Assembly (NCBI GenBank): GCA_024998685.1
Contig: JACOEH010000017.1
Coordinates: forward strand, 27,495-91,494
Direction: 5' to 3'
From: Nitrospira sp.
GTDB lineage: Bacteria > Nitrospirota > Nitrospiria > Nitrospirales > Nitrospiraceae
Length of the DNA: 64,000 bases
Positions within the stretch are counted from its first letter, which is position 1. Every line of letters begins with the position of its first letter. Below are positions 50,685-59,921 of the stretch, piece by piece. The notes beneath the pieces were generated by a model that searched no databases, was not told where the DNA came from, and saw nothing but the letters and a program-made list of their open reading frames with translations. The position numbers and the translations under genes are program-made.

Positions 50685-50900
50685 CATCAATAGCACGATC
50701 ATCAAGGCGCACCGCTCGGCGAGCGGTAAAAAAGGGGCGGCAGCGAAGCCATCGGCAAAAGTCGTGGCGGCAGGACGACAAAAATCCATGCTGCGACGGA
50801 TGAACAAGGACGCCCGATAGCCTTCCTTCTCACGCCGGGCAACGCGTCCGACAGCAAGTCCACCAAGCCTTTGCTGGATCCTCTCAATGCTTCTGCTACT
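50685..50900 (+). pseudogene. Degenerate IS5-family transposase fragment
   Basis: Across frames: SINSTIIKAHRSASG, then SRGGRTTKIHAATDEQGRPIAFLLTPGNASDSKSTKPLLDPL, typical IS5 transposase core but frameshifted and without ends. Confidence 0.75.
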
Positions 50901-51076
50901 TCAACCGCCGATATGCCGATATCCGTCACTCGTCGTTCGTGAAACCCGTTTCTTCCTCCTCAGCCATGCGAACGTGAAGCTCATTCATGAAGAGACGCAG
51001 CCATGTGCCATACGCTCTTTGATTCGGATGATGAAGAAAACGATGAGACCGTCGGTTCCGGAAAGTACGGGATCGA

Positions 51077-51268
51077 TCAGGGCTGCCGATTCTTCAAGCC
51101 AAGTTGTTTCAAAATTGTTTTGCAGAGGGTATCGGCGAGTTCCTGGTGGCGCGGGACGGTGGTCGAGAGGCCATTGCGGGGATTGAAATAAATATCGTGT
51201 TTGGCCCCGGATCTTTTGAGCATACAGCCGAGTGTCTCAAGCCTGTGAACAAAAGCCCGGCGCTTCAC
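51077..51268 (-). CDS. HicA-like toxin
   Basis: MKRRAFVHRLETLGCMLKRSGAKHDIYFNPRNGLSTTVPRHQELADTLCKTILKQLGL. Confidence 0.85.
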   Translation of the reverse strand: MKRRAFVHRLETLGCMLKRSGAKHDIYFNPRNGLSTTVPRHQELADTLCKTILKQLGLKNRQP

Positions 51269-51480
51269 GCAGTGAGGGCGATCAGTTTGGTTTTGGCGCG
51301 GCGGCGAGCGGCTGGGCGGTGTTCTTTGATCATGAGCTGGTAGGCGTCCTGGATATTTTCCTCAAGTTCCTTCAGTGTGGCTCCTTGACTGATGACCCCC
51401 GGCACTTCGCGAAGTTGGCCCACATACCAGTCGGCATCTTTCCAGTATTCCAGTGTGAGTTTCGTGGCAGTTGTCGGCAT
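51265..51480 (-). CDS. HicB-like antitoxin
   Basis: LTLEYWKDADWYVGQLREVPGVISQGATLKELEENIQDAYQLMIKE; probable start at internal MPTTATK; overlaps HicA gene. Confidence 0.85.
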   Translation of the reverse strand: MPTTATKLTLEYWKDADWYVGQLREVPGVISQGATLKELEENIQDAYQLMIKEHRPAARRRAKTKLIALTA

Positions 51481-51663
51481 AGAAGGGGCTCTGTCCACGA
51501 GCCAAGATGAATGATACTCAATCAGCAAACGGTCTGTCAAAGAAGCAGTACATCACGGCGCAGCATCAGAAGAATGGGCCTAGGGAGCCCAACTGTGGCA
51601 TCCCATCACATGCCGAGCTAGACTGAGACCGAAGTCCTTAGCCGAAACATTCCAACGAAATGT

Positions 51664-53025
51664 ATGAAGCAGCAGATACGTCGAGGCACGAAGGTCATCG
51701 TCGTGGGAGCAGGTTTGGCAGGACTGACTGCTGCGGTGAAACTCAAGGAAATGGGCGCAAAGGTTTCGCTGATCGAAGCTCGCGATCGAGTCGGAGGGCG
51801 CGTCTTCACAATCCGAGGAGCATTCGCTCAAGGGCAACATGCCGAGGCGGGAGGCGACTTTATCGACGAAGGTCAACATGAGATTAAACGATTAGTGAAG
51901 GAGCAGGGACTGACCTTACGCCCCATTCTGCGAAAGGGCTTCGCCTTCGTTCGATATCCAGGCCCCAGCCGGCGTCGGCGACGCATTCTATCGGGTGAAG
52001 AGGCGTGGAATACCTTGTCTCATGCGCTCTATCCGCTGGTGGCAGCCTATCGAACGGCCGACAAGCGATGGGACAGTCCGATCGCCAAACAACTGGCTCG
52101 GCAATCGGTGGCCCAATGGTTGGAGGAGGGAAAGGCCGACAGCAACATGAGAGCCGTTGTGCGGAGCTTACGAGGGTTTTTCCTGGCGGATCCGGAAGAT
52201 CTTTCCTTGCTGGCCCTCGTCGATCAACTCGCCGGCGATGTTCCTGGACCAGCAGCCATGTCTCGAATTGAAGGAGGAAACGACCGACTCCCACTTACCC
52301 TTGCAGAGCATCTACGGGAGGATCTGCGACTCAATAGCGTAGTGCAGGCCATTTGCCAGGATCGCAATTCAGTTCGCGTAAGGGTTGAAACATCAAATGG
52401 ACAAGAAACGTTCATACAAGGAAAGTATGTCGTTCTTGCTGTGCCGACCACCACGTTACGATCCATCCATATGGGGCCCCCGTTACCGGCTATGCAATCC
52501 CGCGCCATTGACTCGTTGAAATACGGCAGGACGACGAAAACGCTCTTGCAGTTCGACCGATCTTTCTGGAGGAAGAAAGCAAAGCCGCAGGCATGTGGGA
52601 CGGATGCGCCGACGGGCGCCTTTTGGGATGCCAATGAAGAGCAAGCAGGTGAGGTCGGAATTCTGACACTGATGGCCGGCGGACAAGCCAGTGAGGATAC
52701 CCAAAAAATCGTGGCGCAGCGTGGGGTGGAAGGATTGGTGAAAGAATTGGATTGGATGGGAAGCCGATCGGCTACATTACTTCATAGTCGGATCGTGACG
52801 TGGGAGGATGATCCATGGGCACAGGGCGGCTATGCCTATTTCGACCCTGGTTTCGACCCTCATCTCAGAAGCTGGCTCGGCCGGCGACATGGACGGATCA
52901 TCTTTGCCGGTGAACACACGAGCCTGAATTGGCAGGGCTACATGAATGGAGCCGTGGAAAGCGGCCTTCGAGCGGTAGAAGAGATTTGTGCGATGACTCT
53001 AAGAAATGAAGGACATCCAGTTTGA
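51664..53025 (+). CDS. FAD-dependent amine oxidase/flavin monoamine oxidase family
   Basis: VIVVGAGLAGLTAAVKLKEMGAKVSLIEARDRVGGRVFT; C-terminal IIFAGEHTSLNWQGYMNGAVESG. Confidence 0.92.
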   Translation: MKQQIRRGTKVIVVGAGLAGLTAAVKLKEMGAKVSLIEARDRVGGRVFTIRGAFAQGQHAEAGGDFIDEGQHEIKRLVKEQGLTLRPILRKGFAFVRYPGPSRRRRRILSGEEAWNTLSHALYPLVAAYRTADKRWDSPIAKQLARQSVAQWLEEGKADSNMRAVVRSLRGFFLADPEDLSLLALVDQLAGDVPGPAAMSRIEGGNDRLPLTLAEHLREDLRLNSVVQAICQDRNSVRVRVETSNGQETFIQGKYVVLAVPTTTLRSIHMGPPLPAMQSRAIDSLKYGRTTKTLLQFDRSFWRKKAKPQACGTDAPTGAFWDANEEQAGEVGILTLMAGGQASEDTQKIVAQRGVEGLVKELDWMGSRSATLLHSRIVTWEDDPWAQGGYAYFDPGFDPHLRSWLGRRHGRIIFAGEHTSLNWQGYMNGAVESGLRAVEEICAMTLRNEGHPV

Positions 53026-53095
53026 CTCGTCCAGCGGCTCAGTCGAAAATGCGGGATCGAACGGCACTTCACTGGTTCATCCGTAATGGAAACGA

Positions 53096-53779
53096 TTATC
53101 CTCGGATGATGCCGATACAAAGGGCATTCGCGACGGATCGTCCATAGAGCGCTGTACGACAGCCCTCCCAATTTGATTCAACCCAATAGTTCTTCTTGGA
53201 AATCCGCTTGAGAAAATGCTGCGTGGTGAACGGGGACCGCCCGTTTCCAATGAGTCCGTCGAAGTAGGTATTGTACCCCAGCGGCAAGCTGGCCATCAGG
53301 GTGCCGTCCGGGGCAAGACATCGTTCCTTCAGGTGCTCAATGGCCCGGAGAAGTTTGTCCGGTTCACGCGGATGTTCATCCCACCCGACATGCTCCAAGG
53401 TCGAGATGCTGATGATCAAATCGTACTTCTGCTGAGGGGTAAACTCGACGATGTCCTGGCTCATAACACCAGGAGCGATTTCGTACTTGTCGACGATGTC
53501 ATGGTGAACAGGATAATAGTGGGCGAGGACGTTGCCGAGTTCGAGAACACGCTTGTGTTGATATCGCATCAAAAGTTCGCGGAAAATCGGGATTTCCACT
53601 CCGCGCTCGTTTTTCCAGGTCTTATTGTACATGTGGTACAGGTACTCGTAAGTCTTGCCGTCGAAATGGAACGTTTTAGCTCGCACGAGGCGGGTCAGCG
53701 TCATCTTGATGGCGCGCCAATATCTCCGAGCGACCCTCTCATCGGCTGTCGCCTTTGTGTAATCGTAGGTATAGGACAA
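53096..53779 (-). CDS. SAM-dependent methyltransferase-like protein
   Basis: VLELGNVLAHYYPVHHDIVDKYE...KYDLIISISTLEHVGWDEHPREPDKLLRAIEHLKERCLAPDGTLMASLPLGYN. Confidence 0.7.
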   Translation of the reverse strand: MSYTYDYTKATADERVARRYWRAIKMTLTRLVRAKTFHFDGKTYEYLYHMYNKTWKNERGVEIPIFRELLMRYQHKRVLELGNVLAHYYPVHHDIVDKYEIAPGVMSQDIVEFTPQQKYDLIISISTLEHVGWDEHPREPDKLLRAIEHLKERCLAPDGTLMASLPLGYNTYFDGLIGNGRSPFTTQHFLKRISKKNYWVESNWEGCRTALYGRSVANALCIGIIRG

Positions 53780-53798
53780 GGACAGCGTCCTTCGGAGG

Positions 53799-54128
53799 TT
53801 ACTCGAAGACGATGCGGGAGCCAGGGGATTTCATCTTGAAAATCTGCAGGGCGTTATAAATGCCCTTAGCCGGATGGTTCAGAATCAGGCGAGAGTTGGT
53901 GATATGGGTGTCGAGGAGCTCATACTGTCCGCCACTGTAATAAAGATCGCAGTCGTCGATCTGACAGTTCTTGTAGACATGATTGTCCAAAGAGAGTTTT
54001 GCCTTGGTAAAGGTCTGCCCATCAATAATGATGTAATTCGGTTCAAATCCCATAGGACTGCTCACGCGGACTATAACAAAGTAGACGACGGTCGTAAATA
54101 AGCTTAGGAACAGCGGTATAAGCCGCAC
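53799..54128 (-). CDS. Hypothetical protein with N-terminal TM
   Basis: GTG start overlapping the upstream stop (TAGTG); MRLIPLFLSLFTTVVYFVIV... then beta-rich IIIDGQTFTKAKLSLDNHVYKNCQIDDCDLYYSGGQY. Confidence 0.6.
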   Translation of the reverse strand: MRLIPLFLSLFTTVVYFVIVRVSSPMGFEPNYIIIDGQTFTKAKLSLDNHVYKNCQIDDCDLYYSGGQYELLDTHITNSRLILNHPAKGIYNALQIFKMKSPGSRIVFE

Positions 54129-55291
54129 TAATTCGGGACAATCCTGGACACAGTCCCACCCTTGGTCAGGATATAGAGCTCTCCCACGCCATCTTGGCCG
54201 AAACTGGTGATCGAAGGGGCGGCAAGCAACGGCCATTCTGTCCGTTCAAGGGCCGAACCGTTGTTGAAGCGGAAACTGCGGACAAAGCCGGCACAGAAAT
54301 CTGCATAGAAATAGGTGCCTTGGATTGCCGGGGCTACTTGGCCGCGATAAACATAACCGCCGGTCACGGAGCAGGCTCCGTTGTCGTGCGTGTACTCAAC
54401 AGTCGGCAACGTGAGTGTTCCACCAGTGCAGTTGATGGCTGGGTTAAAACAAACTGATCCTTCCATGAGCCGCCAACCATAATTCAGTCCGCGTCCGGCA
54501 TTGGGCCCTTGTGACACATCGATTTCTTCACGGGCGTCTTGGCCGACGTCGCCGATATAGAGGTCGTCTCCATCGAACGAAAAACGCCAGGGATTACGAA
54601 GCCCATAGCTCCAAACCAGCTGATCACCTCCACTAAGAAAAGGGTTGAGTGTTCCGCTGGCGCAGGCTGCTCCGGTGATCGGATCGATCCGGAGAAGTTT
54701 CCCCAGTCGGCTTGCGAGATTCTGGGCGTTATTGTTCGGATCCCCTGAACCTCCCCCATCCCCAACGGCTGCGTACAGACAACCATCCGGTCCGAACGCC
54801 AACATGCCTCCGTTATGGTTGGCGAAGGTCGGATGGGGAATGGACACCAAGATGACTTGCGATGCAGGCTCGGCTACATTGGGGTCGGTTGACGACACCA
54901 CAAAGCGAGTGACGGTGATTGCGCCATTGGCATCGGTATAGTGGATGTAGAATCGGCCGCTGGTCGTGTAGTTTGGGTCAAAGGCCAGACCAAGCAGTCC
55001 TTGTTCTCCTCCGCTCGTGAGGCCGGTCAGTGTCAGAAATGTCGAGAGCATGTTGCCGTTTGCCCGATCAAGAACTTTAATGGCGCCTCCCTGTTCCAGG
55101 ACAAACAGGCGGTTTGTATCCCCAGGGGGAGCAGCCAGGAATACCGGAGAGTTAAGGGTACTGGCGATGGTTTGGAGCTTCAGAGTGGTTGAGGCCGGGG
55201 AGTTGCTCTGGGTCTCACCTTCTCCTCCGCATGCAGCAAGAAGGCTGAAGAAACACACGCAGAGACTGGTCCACAGAATGACCTTTCTCAT
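54128..55291 (-). CDS. PQQ-dependent sugar dehydrogenase (glucose/sorbosone dehydrogenase-like) lipoprotein
   Basis: Lipobox LLAACGG; LLGLAFDPNYTTSGRFYIHYT, NHNGGMLAFGPDGCLYAAVGDGG, YGLRNPWRFSFDGDDLYIGDVGQDAREEID. Confidence 0.93.
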   Translation of the reverse strand: MRKVILWTSLCVCFFSLLAACGGEGETQSNSPASTTLKLQTIASTLNSPVFLAAPPGDTNRLFVLEQGGAIKVLDRANGNMLSTFLTLTGLTSGGEQGLLGLAFDPNYTTSGRFYIHYTDANGAITVTRFVVSSTDPNVAEPASQVILVSIPHPTFANHNGGMLAFGPDGCLYAAVGDGGGSGDPNNNAQNLASRLGKLLRIDPITGAACASGTLNPFLSGGDQLVWSYGLRNPWRFSFDGDDLYIGDVGQDAREEIDVSQGPNAGRGLNYGWRLMEGSVCFNPAINCTGGTLTLPTVEYTHDNGACSVTGGYVYRGQVAPAIQGTYFYADFCAGFVRSFRFNNGSALERTEWPLLAAPSITSFGQDGVGELYILTKGGTVSRIVPN

Positions 55292-55631
55292 GGATAAGCT
55301 CTTGTCTTATTTGAGAGCATATTATCATTACCTTTGGGATAAAATCCTAGTCCATCTGAATGGAACAGGCGCGCTCCAGGAATAGGTCTTCCCAATTCCA
55401 GCGCAACCGCTGGTCCAAGGGTGGTAGGGTGGCTGTTTTCTGAGTGGGCAGTCTTTGGTCTTGATCCGATCAGGATGACTCTATAGAATGGCCCAGCTTT
55501 TCGGGTGGTTAGCTTCGAGTTCGATTCCGCCCGCCTTGGGTTTACCCACTCGCGCATGTGCTTTGGATGGGTTGAAGCCACGGAGAGCCGTGTGACATAA
55601 GGAGTCCGTTTAACCAGCAGGAGGATTTCCC

Positions 55632-57689
55632 GTGAGTGACTCAGCGATTGTAACGTTTGCCCTCATAGCGGCCGTAGCCGGCATCGCATATGGGCTTTAT
55701 TTAGCAATGTGGGTGTTCAGGCTCGACGCCGGCAATGCGAAGATGCAGGAAATTGCGAAGGCCATTCAAGAAGGTGCCGGCGCCTATATGAATCGACAGT
55801 ACAAGACCGTCGGCTATGTGGCTGCGGGCTTGTTCGTCGTTCTGGCAGCTGGTGGAGCCGTATCGGATAAATTTGGTCTGATCACTGCCGTCGGTTTTTT
55901 GGTCGGCGCGGGAGCCTCGGCCATCGCCGGCTATGTCGGCATGATTATCGCGGTTCGCGCCAATGTGCGGACAGCCCAAGCCGCTCATAACGGTATGAAT
56001 TCAGCTCTGACCGTTGCCTTCCGTGGTGGAGCGGTGACCGGTCTGCTGTTGATCGGACTCGGCCTGCTCGCCATCACCGGTTTCTATACCATTGCCCAGT
56101 CGATCGCCGGACAAGAGAAGGCCATTCATGCGTTGTTAAGTCTCGGGTTCGGCGGCAGTTTGATCTCGGTATTTGCACGGGTCGGTGGCGGCATTTACAC
56201 GAAGGCGGCCGACGTTGGTGCCGACCTGGTCGGCAAAGTCGAAGCGGGAATTCCAGAGGACGATCCGCGGAATCCAGCGGTGATTGCAGATAACGTGGGT
56301 GACAATGTGGGAGATTGTGCTGGAATGGCGGCAGACCTCTTTGAGACCTATGCGGTGACGACCGTGGCGGCGATGGTCCTGGCCTTTACGATGTTCAAGG
56401 GAGCCACAGCCCCGATTCTGTATCCGTTAGCGTTGGGTGGAGTGACGATCTTTGCCACGATCATCGGTATCCTGTTCGTAAAGGTGAGCCCTGGCGGGGA
56501 GATCATGACGGCGCTCTACAAAGGTCTGTTCGTGGCCGGCGGCATCGCGGCCATCGCGTTCTTCCCGATTACCTCGAAGATCATGGACGGCGTGGGTGGA
56601 GTAAGCGGCACGAGCTACTACTTCGCGGCGTTGATTGGGTTGGCCGTCACGTTGGCGCTTGTGTTCATCACCGACTACTACACATCGAAGAACTATGAGC
56701 CGGTGAAATACATCGCCAAGGCAAGCGAAACCGGTCACGCGACAAACATTATCGCAGGCTTGGCGGTTGGTATGCAGTCGACGGCGGCTCCAGTCATGGT
56801 GATTGCAGCGGCAATTCTCGGCAGTTACTGGATTTGTGGCGGGGCGGAATCCGGTGGGCTCTATGGCGTTGCCGTCGCAGCGGTGTCGATGCTCTCGATG
56901 GCCGGGATCGTCGTGGCAATCGATGCTTTCGGTCCGATCACCGACAATGCGGGCGGCATTGCCGAGATGTCGCATTTGGGCAAGGAAGTTCGAGACATCA
57001 CCGACCCATTGGATGCCGTCGGCAATACGACCAAGGCAGTCACGAAAGGTTATGCGATCGGCTCCGCCGGGTTGGCGGCCGTGGTGCTCTTTGCTGAGTA
57101 CTCGCGAGAGGTCGCAGCGCACAATCCGGCGCTGTCTGCATTCGATCTTTCCAATCCGAAAGTTTTGGTGGGGCTGTTCCTGGGCGGCATGTTGCCGTTC
57201 ATCTTCAGCTCACTGTGTATGCGGGCCGTCGGTGAAGCGGGGGGGTTGATCGTGGAAGAAGTGCGTCGGCAATTCAGAACGATCAAGGGCATCATGGAAG
57301 GCACGGGCAAGCCCGAGTACGGTACCTGCGTCGACATCGTGACTCAAGCGGCAATTCAAAAGATGATGATTCCCGGTTTGATTCCGGTGGTCTCGCCGGT
57401 GGTCGTCGGTGTGGTGCTTGGACCACAGGCGCTCGGTGGTATGCTGGTGGGCAGCATCGTGACCGGTTTGTTCGTCGCCATTTCAATGACGAGCGGCGGC
57501 GGTGCATGGGACAACGCCAAGAAGTTCATCGAAGAGCAGGGCTTGAAGGGGAGCGAGACACACAAGGCGGCGGTCACCGGCGATACAGTTGGTGATCCTT
57601 GCAAGGATACGGCGGGACCAGCTGTGAACCCGATGATCAAGGTCATCAATATCGTCGCACTGCTCATCGTGTCGTTGATCGTGCGCTAA
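55632..57689 (+). CDS. hppA: Membrane-bound H+(Na+)-translocating pyrophosphatase
   Basis: [54 protein letters not shown] and [21 protein letters not shown]. Confidence 0.97.
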   Translation: MSDSAIVTFALIAAVAGIAYGLYLAMWVFRLDAGNAKMQEIAKAIQEGAGAYMNRQYKTVGYVAAGLFVVLAAGGAVSDKFGLITAVGFLVGAGASAIAGYVGMIIAVRANVRTAQAAHNGMNSALTVAFRGGAVTGLLLIGLGLLAITGFYTIAQSIAGQEKAIHALLSLGFGGSLISVFARVGGGIYTKAADVGADLVGKVEAGIPEDDPRNPAVIADNVGDNVGDCAGMAADLFETYAVTTVAAMVLAFTMFKGATAPILYPLALGGVTIFATIIGILFVKVSPGGEIMTALYKGLFVAGGIAAIAFFPITSKIMDGVGGVSGTSYYFAALIGLAVTLALVFITDYYTSKNYEPVKYIAKASETGHATNIIAGLAVGMQSTAAPVMVIAAAILGSYWICGGAESGGLYGVAVAAVSMLSMAGIVVAIDAFGPITDNAGGIAEMSHLGKEVRDITDPLDAVGNTTKAVTKGYAIGSAGLAAVVLFAEYSREVAAHNPALSAFDLSNPKVLVGLFLGGMLPFIFSSLCMRAVGEAGGLIVEEVRRQFRTIKGIMEGTGKPEYGTCVDIVTQAAIQKMMIPGLIPVVSPVVVGVVLGPQALGGMLVGSIVTGLFVAISMTSGGGAWDNAKKFIEEQGLKGSETHKAAVTGDTVGDPCKDTAGPAVNPMIKVINIVALLIVSLIVR

Positions 57690-57720
57690 TTTGTTATTTT
57701 AGTATCCGCTGACACAGATG

Positions 57721-57754
57721 AAGCACCGTGCCGCGATTGAGACACGGTGCTTTT
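57721..57754 (+). terminator. Rho-independent terminator
   Basis: AAGCACCGTG ccgcgattgaga CACGGTGCTTTT. Confidence 0.8.
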
Positions 57755-57771
57755 CGTTTCCCTCCCTTGTC

Positions 57772-57801
57772 TTGACGGGTTTCAGCACCCTAGAGTATGG
57801 T
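57772..57801 (+). promoter_or_regulatory. Weak putative sigma-70 promoter upstream of pup
   Basis: TTGACG - 18 nt - TATGGT. Confidence 0.3.
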
Positions 57802-57866
57802 GAGCTTGTCATCGGTAGATACCGGTGAATCGCGAGGGTTTCCCCTGGTCCACGGGAGGTGCTCGG

Positions 57867-58064
57867 ATGGAAAAGCAGGAACGGAAACAAGAGCCGCGAC
57901 GAGAACCGCAGGGTAAGGAAGAGGTCAAAGCGAATCCCAAAGTTGTCGAAGCCGGCAAGAAGATCAAGGAAGATATCGATAAGCTGGTCGATGAAATCGA
58001 TGATGTCCTTGAAAAAAATGCTGAAGAGTTTGTGAAGAACTACGTTCAGAAAGGAGGAGAATAA
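57867..58064 (+). CDS. pup: Prokaryotic ubiquitin-like protein Pup
   Basis: 65 aa MEKQERKQEPRREPQGKEEVKANPKVVEAGKKIKEDIDKLVDEIDDVLEKNAEEFVKNYVQKGGE; disordered charged N-terminus, coiled-coil DEIDDVLEKNAEEF, C-terminal YVQKGGE as in actinobacterial Pup; RBS GGGAGGTG. Confidence 0.9.
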   Translation: MEKQERKQEPRREPQGKEEVKANPKVVEAGKKIKEDIDKLVDEIDDVLEKNAEEFVKNYVQKGGE

Positions 58065-58217
58065 CACCTCCAACTTCCGCATTCCTACTCGATTTCTCCT
58101 ACGACGGCCCAAGTCCGTTGGTTTGACAAAGAAGAAGCGACTTATTACAGTCTTTCTCGTTCCTATGAAACCCATGGTTTGAATTGTGGTAAGGCCCAGG
58201 CTCTTAAGGAGGCGGGG

Positions 58218-59918
58218 ATGAAGTCTAAGCTCTGGGTCATTCGCCAGGTCGATCCAGTCCAACGAGGCCTCTTATCACAGGCCTTATCCATCTCATCGGC
58301 CACTGCCTCGTTGTTGCTCAACCGAGGCGTTATGGACGTAAACCAGGCGACAGCCTGGATGTCTCCTCTTCGAACTCATGATCCTTTCTTGATTCCCGAT
58401 ATGGAATCGGCTGTTGATCGTCTGTTTCAAGCCATGCAACGGCGCGAGGTCGTCTGTTTTTATGGTGATTACGACGTTGACGGCATGTCCGCTACGAGTA
58501 TTTATCTTTCCTTTTTCCGTGGACTCGGTGCCGAAGTTCGAGCCTATGTTCCGCATCGCCTGCGTGAAGGATATGGACTCAATGAGAACGCTGTTCGGAC
58601 CTTGGCGAAGGAGGGCGTCTCTTTATTGGTGACGTCGGATTGCGGGACCACGTCGCATCGTGAGATCAGCTTTGCCAATCAATTGGGAATTGACGTGGTG
58701 GTCACCGATCACCATCAAAGCGACAAGGAGATGCCGCCCGCTTTGGCGGTGATGAATCCGCATCGGCCGGAAGCTCGGTATCCCTTTCACGGGCTTTGTT
58801 CCGGTGGTCTGGCGTACAAGGTTGCCCAGGCCTATGACAGAAAGTATGGATCCGGTTCGGTGCCTCTGGAGTCGCTGTTGGATTTGGTGGCGCTTGCCAC
58901 AATTGCGGATGTGGTTCCGCTACAAGATGAAAATCGACTATTTGTTAGAGAGGGTCTCGTTCAAATTTCACGAGGCGCGCGCTGCGGCATACGAGCCTTG
59001 AAGCATGTCGCCGGTATTAGTCGTGAGTGTACGGCAGAAACCATCGCATTTAAACTCGGTCCCCGACTCAATGCCGCAGGTCGATTAGATGAGGCCATCA
59101 AAGGGGTCAGGCTTCTGACGACGGAGTCTGAACGGGAAGCCAAAGAGTTGGCTGAAGATTTGGAGCGGTTGAATCGAGCCCGCCGTGAGCTCGAGGCCGA
59201 GATCCTACAGGAGGCGCTGGCCCAGGCGGAAGCACGGGAGTGGCCGGGCGGTATCGTGCTGTATGCGCGAGGATGGCATCTAGGGGTCGTCGGCATCGTG
59301 GCCGCCCGTATCATGGAACGGTTCCATCGTCCGACGGTCGTCATCGCTGTGAGTGAACAGGGTATCGGAAAAGGGTCTGCCCGAACCGTGCCGGGGTTCG
59401 ACTTATATCAGGCCTTAACTGCCTGTCGAGACCTGCTCATGGCGTTCGGCGGCCATCCCAGCGCGGCCGGAATGACGATTCGTGAGGAGCGGTTGCCGGA
59501 ATTTTCGGAGCGATTTTCCGCCATCGGCGAAACATGGATCCAAGCCACTCACAGTGTTCCTCAGCTGTACGTGGATTCAGAAGTTCGACTGAACGAAGTC
59601 ACGTTGCAGCTGATTCGGGAGATCGGGACGTTGCATCCATTTGGGGCCGGTAATCCGGAGCCGACGTTCGCCGTCAAGGGTCTGGATGTTCTCAACGCTC
59701 GCATGGTCGGAGAGAAGCATTTGAAGATGACGGTCCGCCAGGGGGGGTCGGTACCGTTTGATGGCATTGGGTTCGGGATGAAATCGTTGGAGGATCATGG
59801 GCTGTCTCTCAAGACGCCGATCGACGTCGCGTTTACGCCGGAACTGAATCACTGGAACGGCTATGATCGGATTCAACTACGCATTCGAGATATAAGGGCG
59901 GCAGGCCGTGAGTCATAG
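58218..59918 (+). CDS. recJ: Single-stranded-DNA-specific exonuclease RecJ
   Basis: VCFYGDYDVDGMSATSIY, VTDHHQSDKEMPPALAVMNPHR, LGPRLNAAGRLDEA, FGGHPSAAGMTI. Confidence 0.95.
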   Translation: MKSKLWVIRQVDPVQRGLLSQALSISSATASLLLNRGVMDVNQATAWMSPLRTHDPFLIPDMESAVDRLFQAMQRREVVCFYGDYDVDGMSATSIYLSFFRGLGAEVRAYVPHRLREGYGLNENAVRTLAKEGVSLLVTSDCGTTSHREISFANQLGIDVVVTDHHQSDKEMPPALAVMNPHRPEARYPFHGLCSGGLAYKVAQAYDRKYGSGSVPLESLLDLVALATIADVVPLQDENRLFVREGLVQISRGARCGIRALKHVAGISRECTAETIAFKLGPRLNAAGRLDEAIKGVRLLTTESEREAKELAEDLERLNRARRELEAEILQEALAQAEAREWPGGIVLYARGWHLGVVGIVAARIMERFHRPTVVIAVSEQGIGKGSARTVPGFDLYQALTACRDLLMAFGGHPSAAGMTIREERLPEFSERFSAIGETWIQATHSVPQLYVDSEVRLNEVTLQLIREIGTLHPFGAGNPEPTFAVKGLDVLNARMVGEKHLKMTVRQGGSVPFDGIGFGMKSLEDHGLSLKTPIDVAFTPELNHWNGYDRIQLRIRDIRAAGRES

Positions 59919-59921
59919 AAG

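Noticed and set aside
55500-55565. tRNA-like T-arm sequence (GAGTTCGATTC)
   Set aside because: No acceptor stem, anticodon arm or D-arm could be folded around it.
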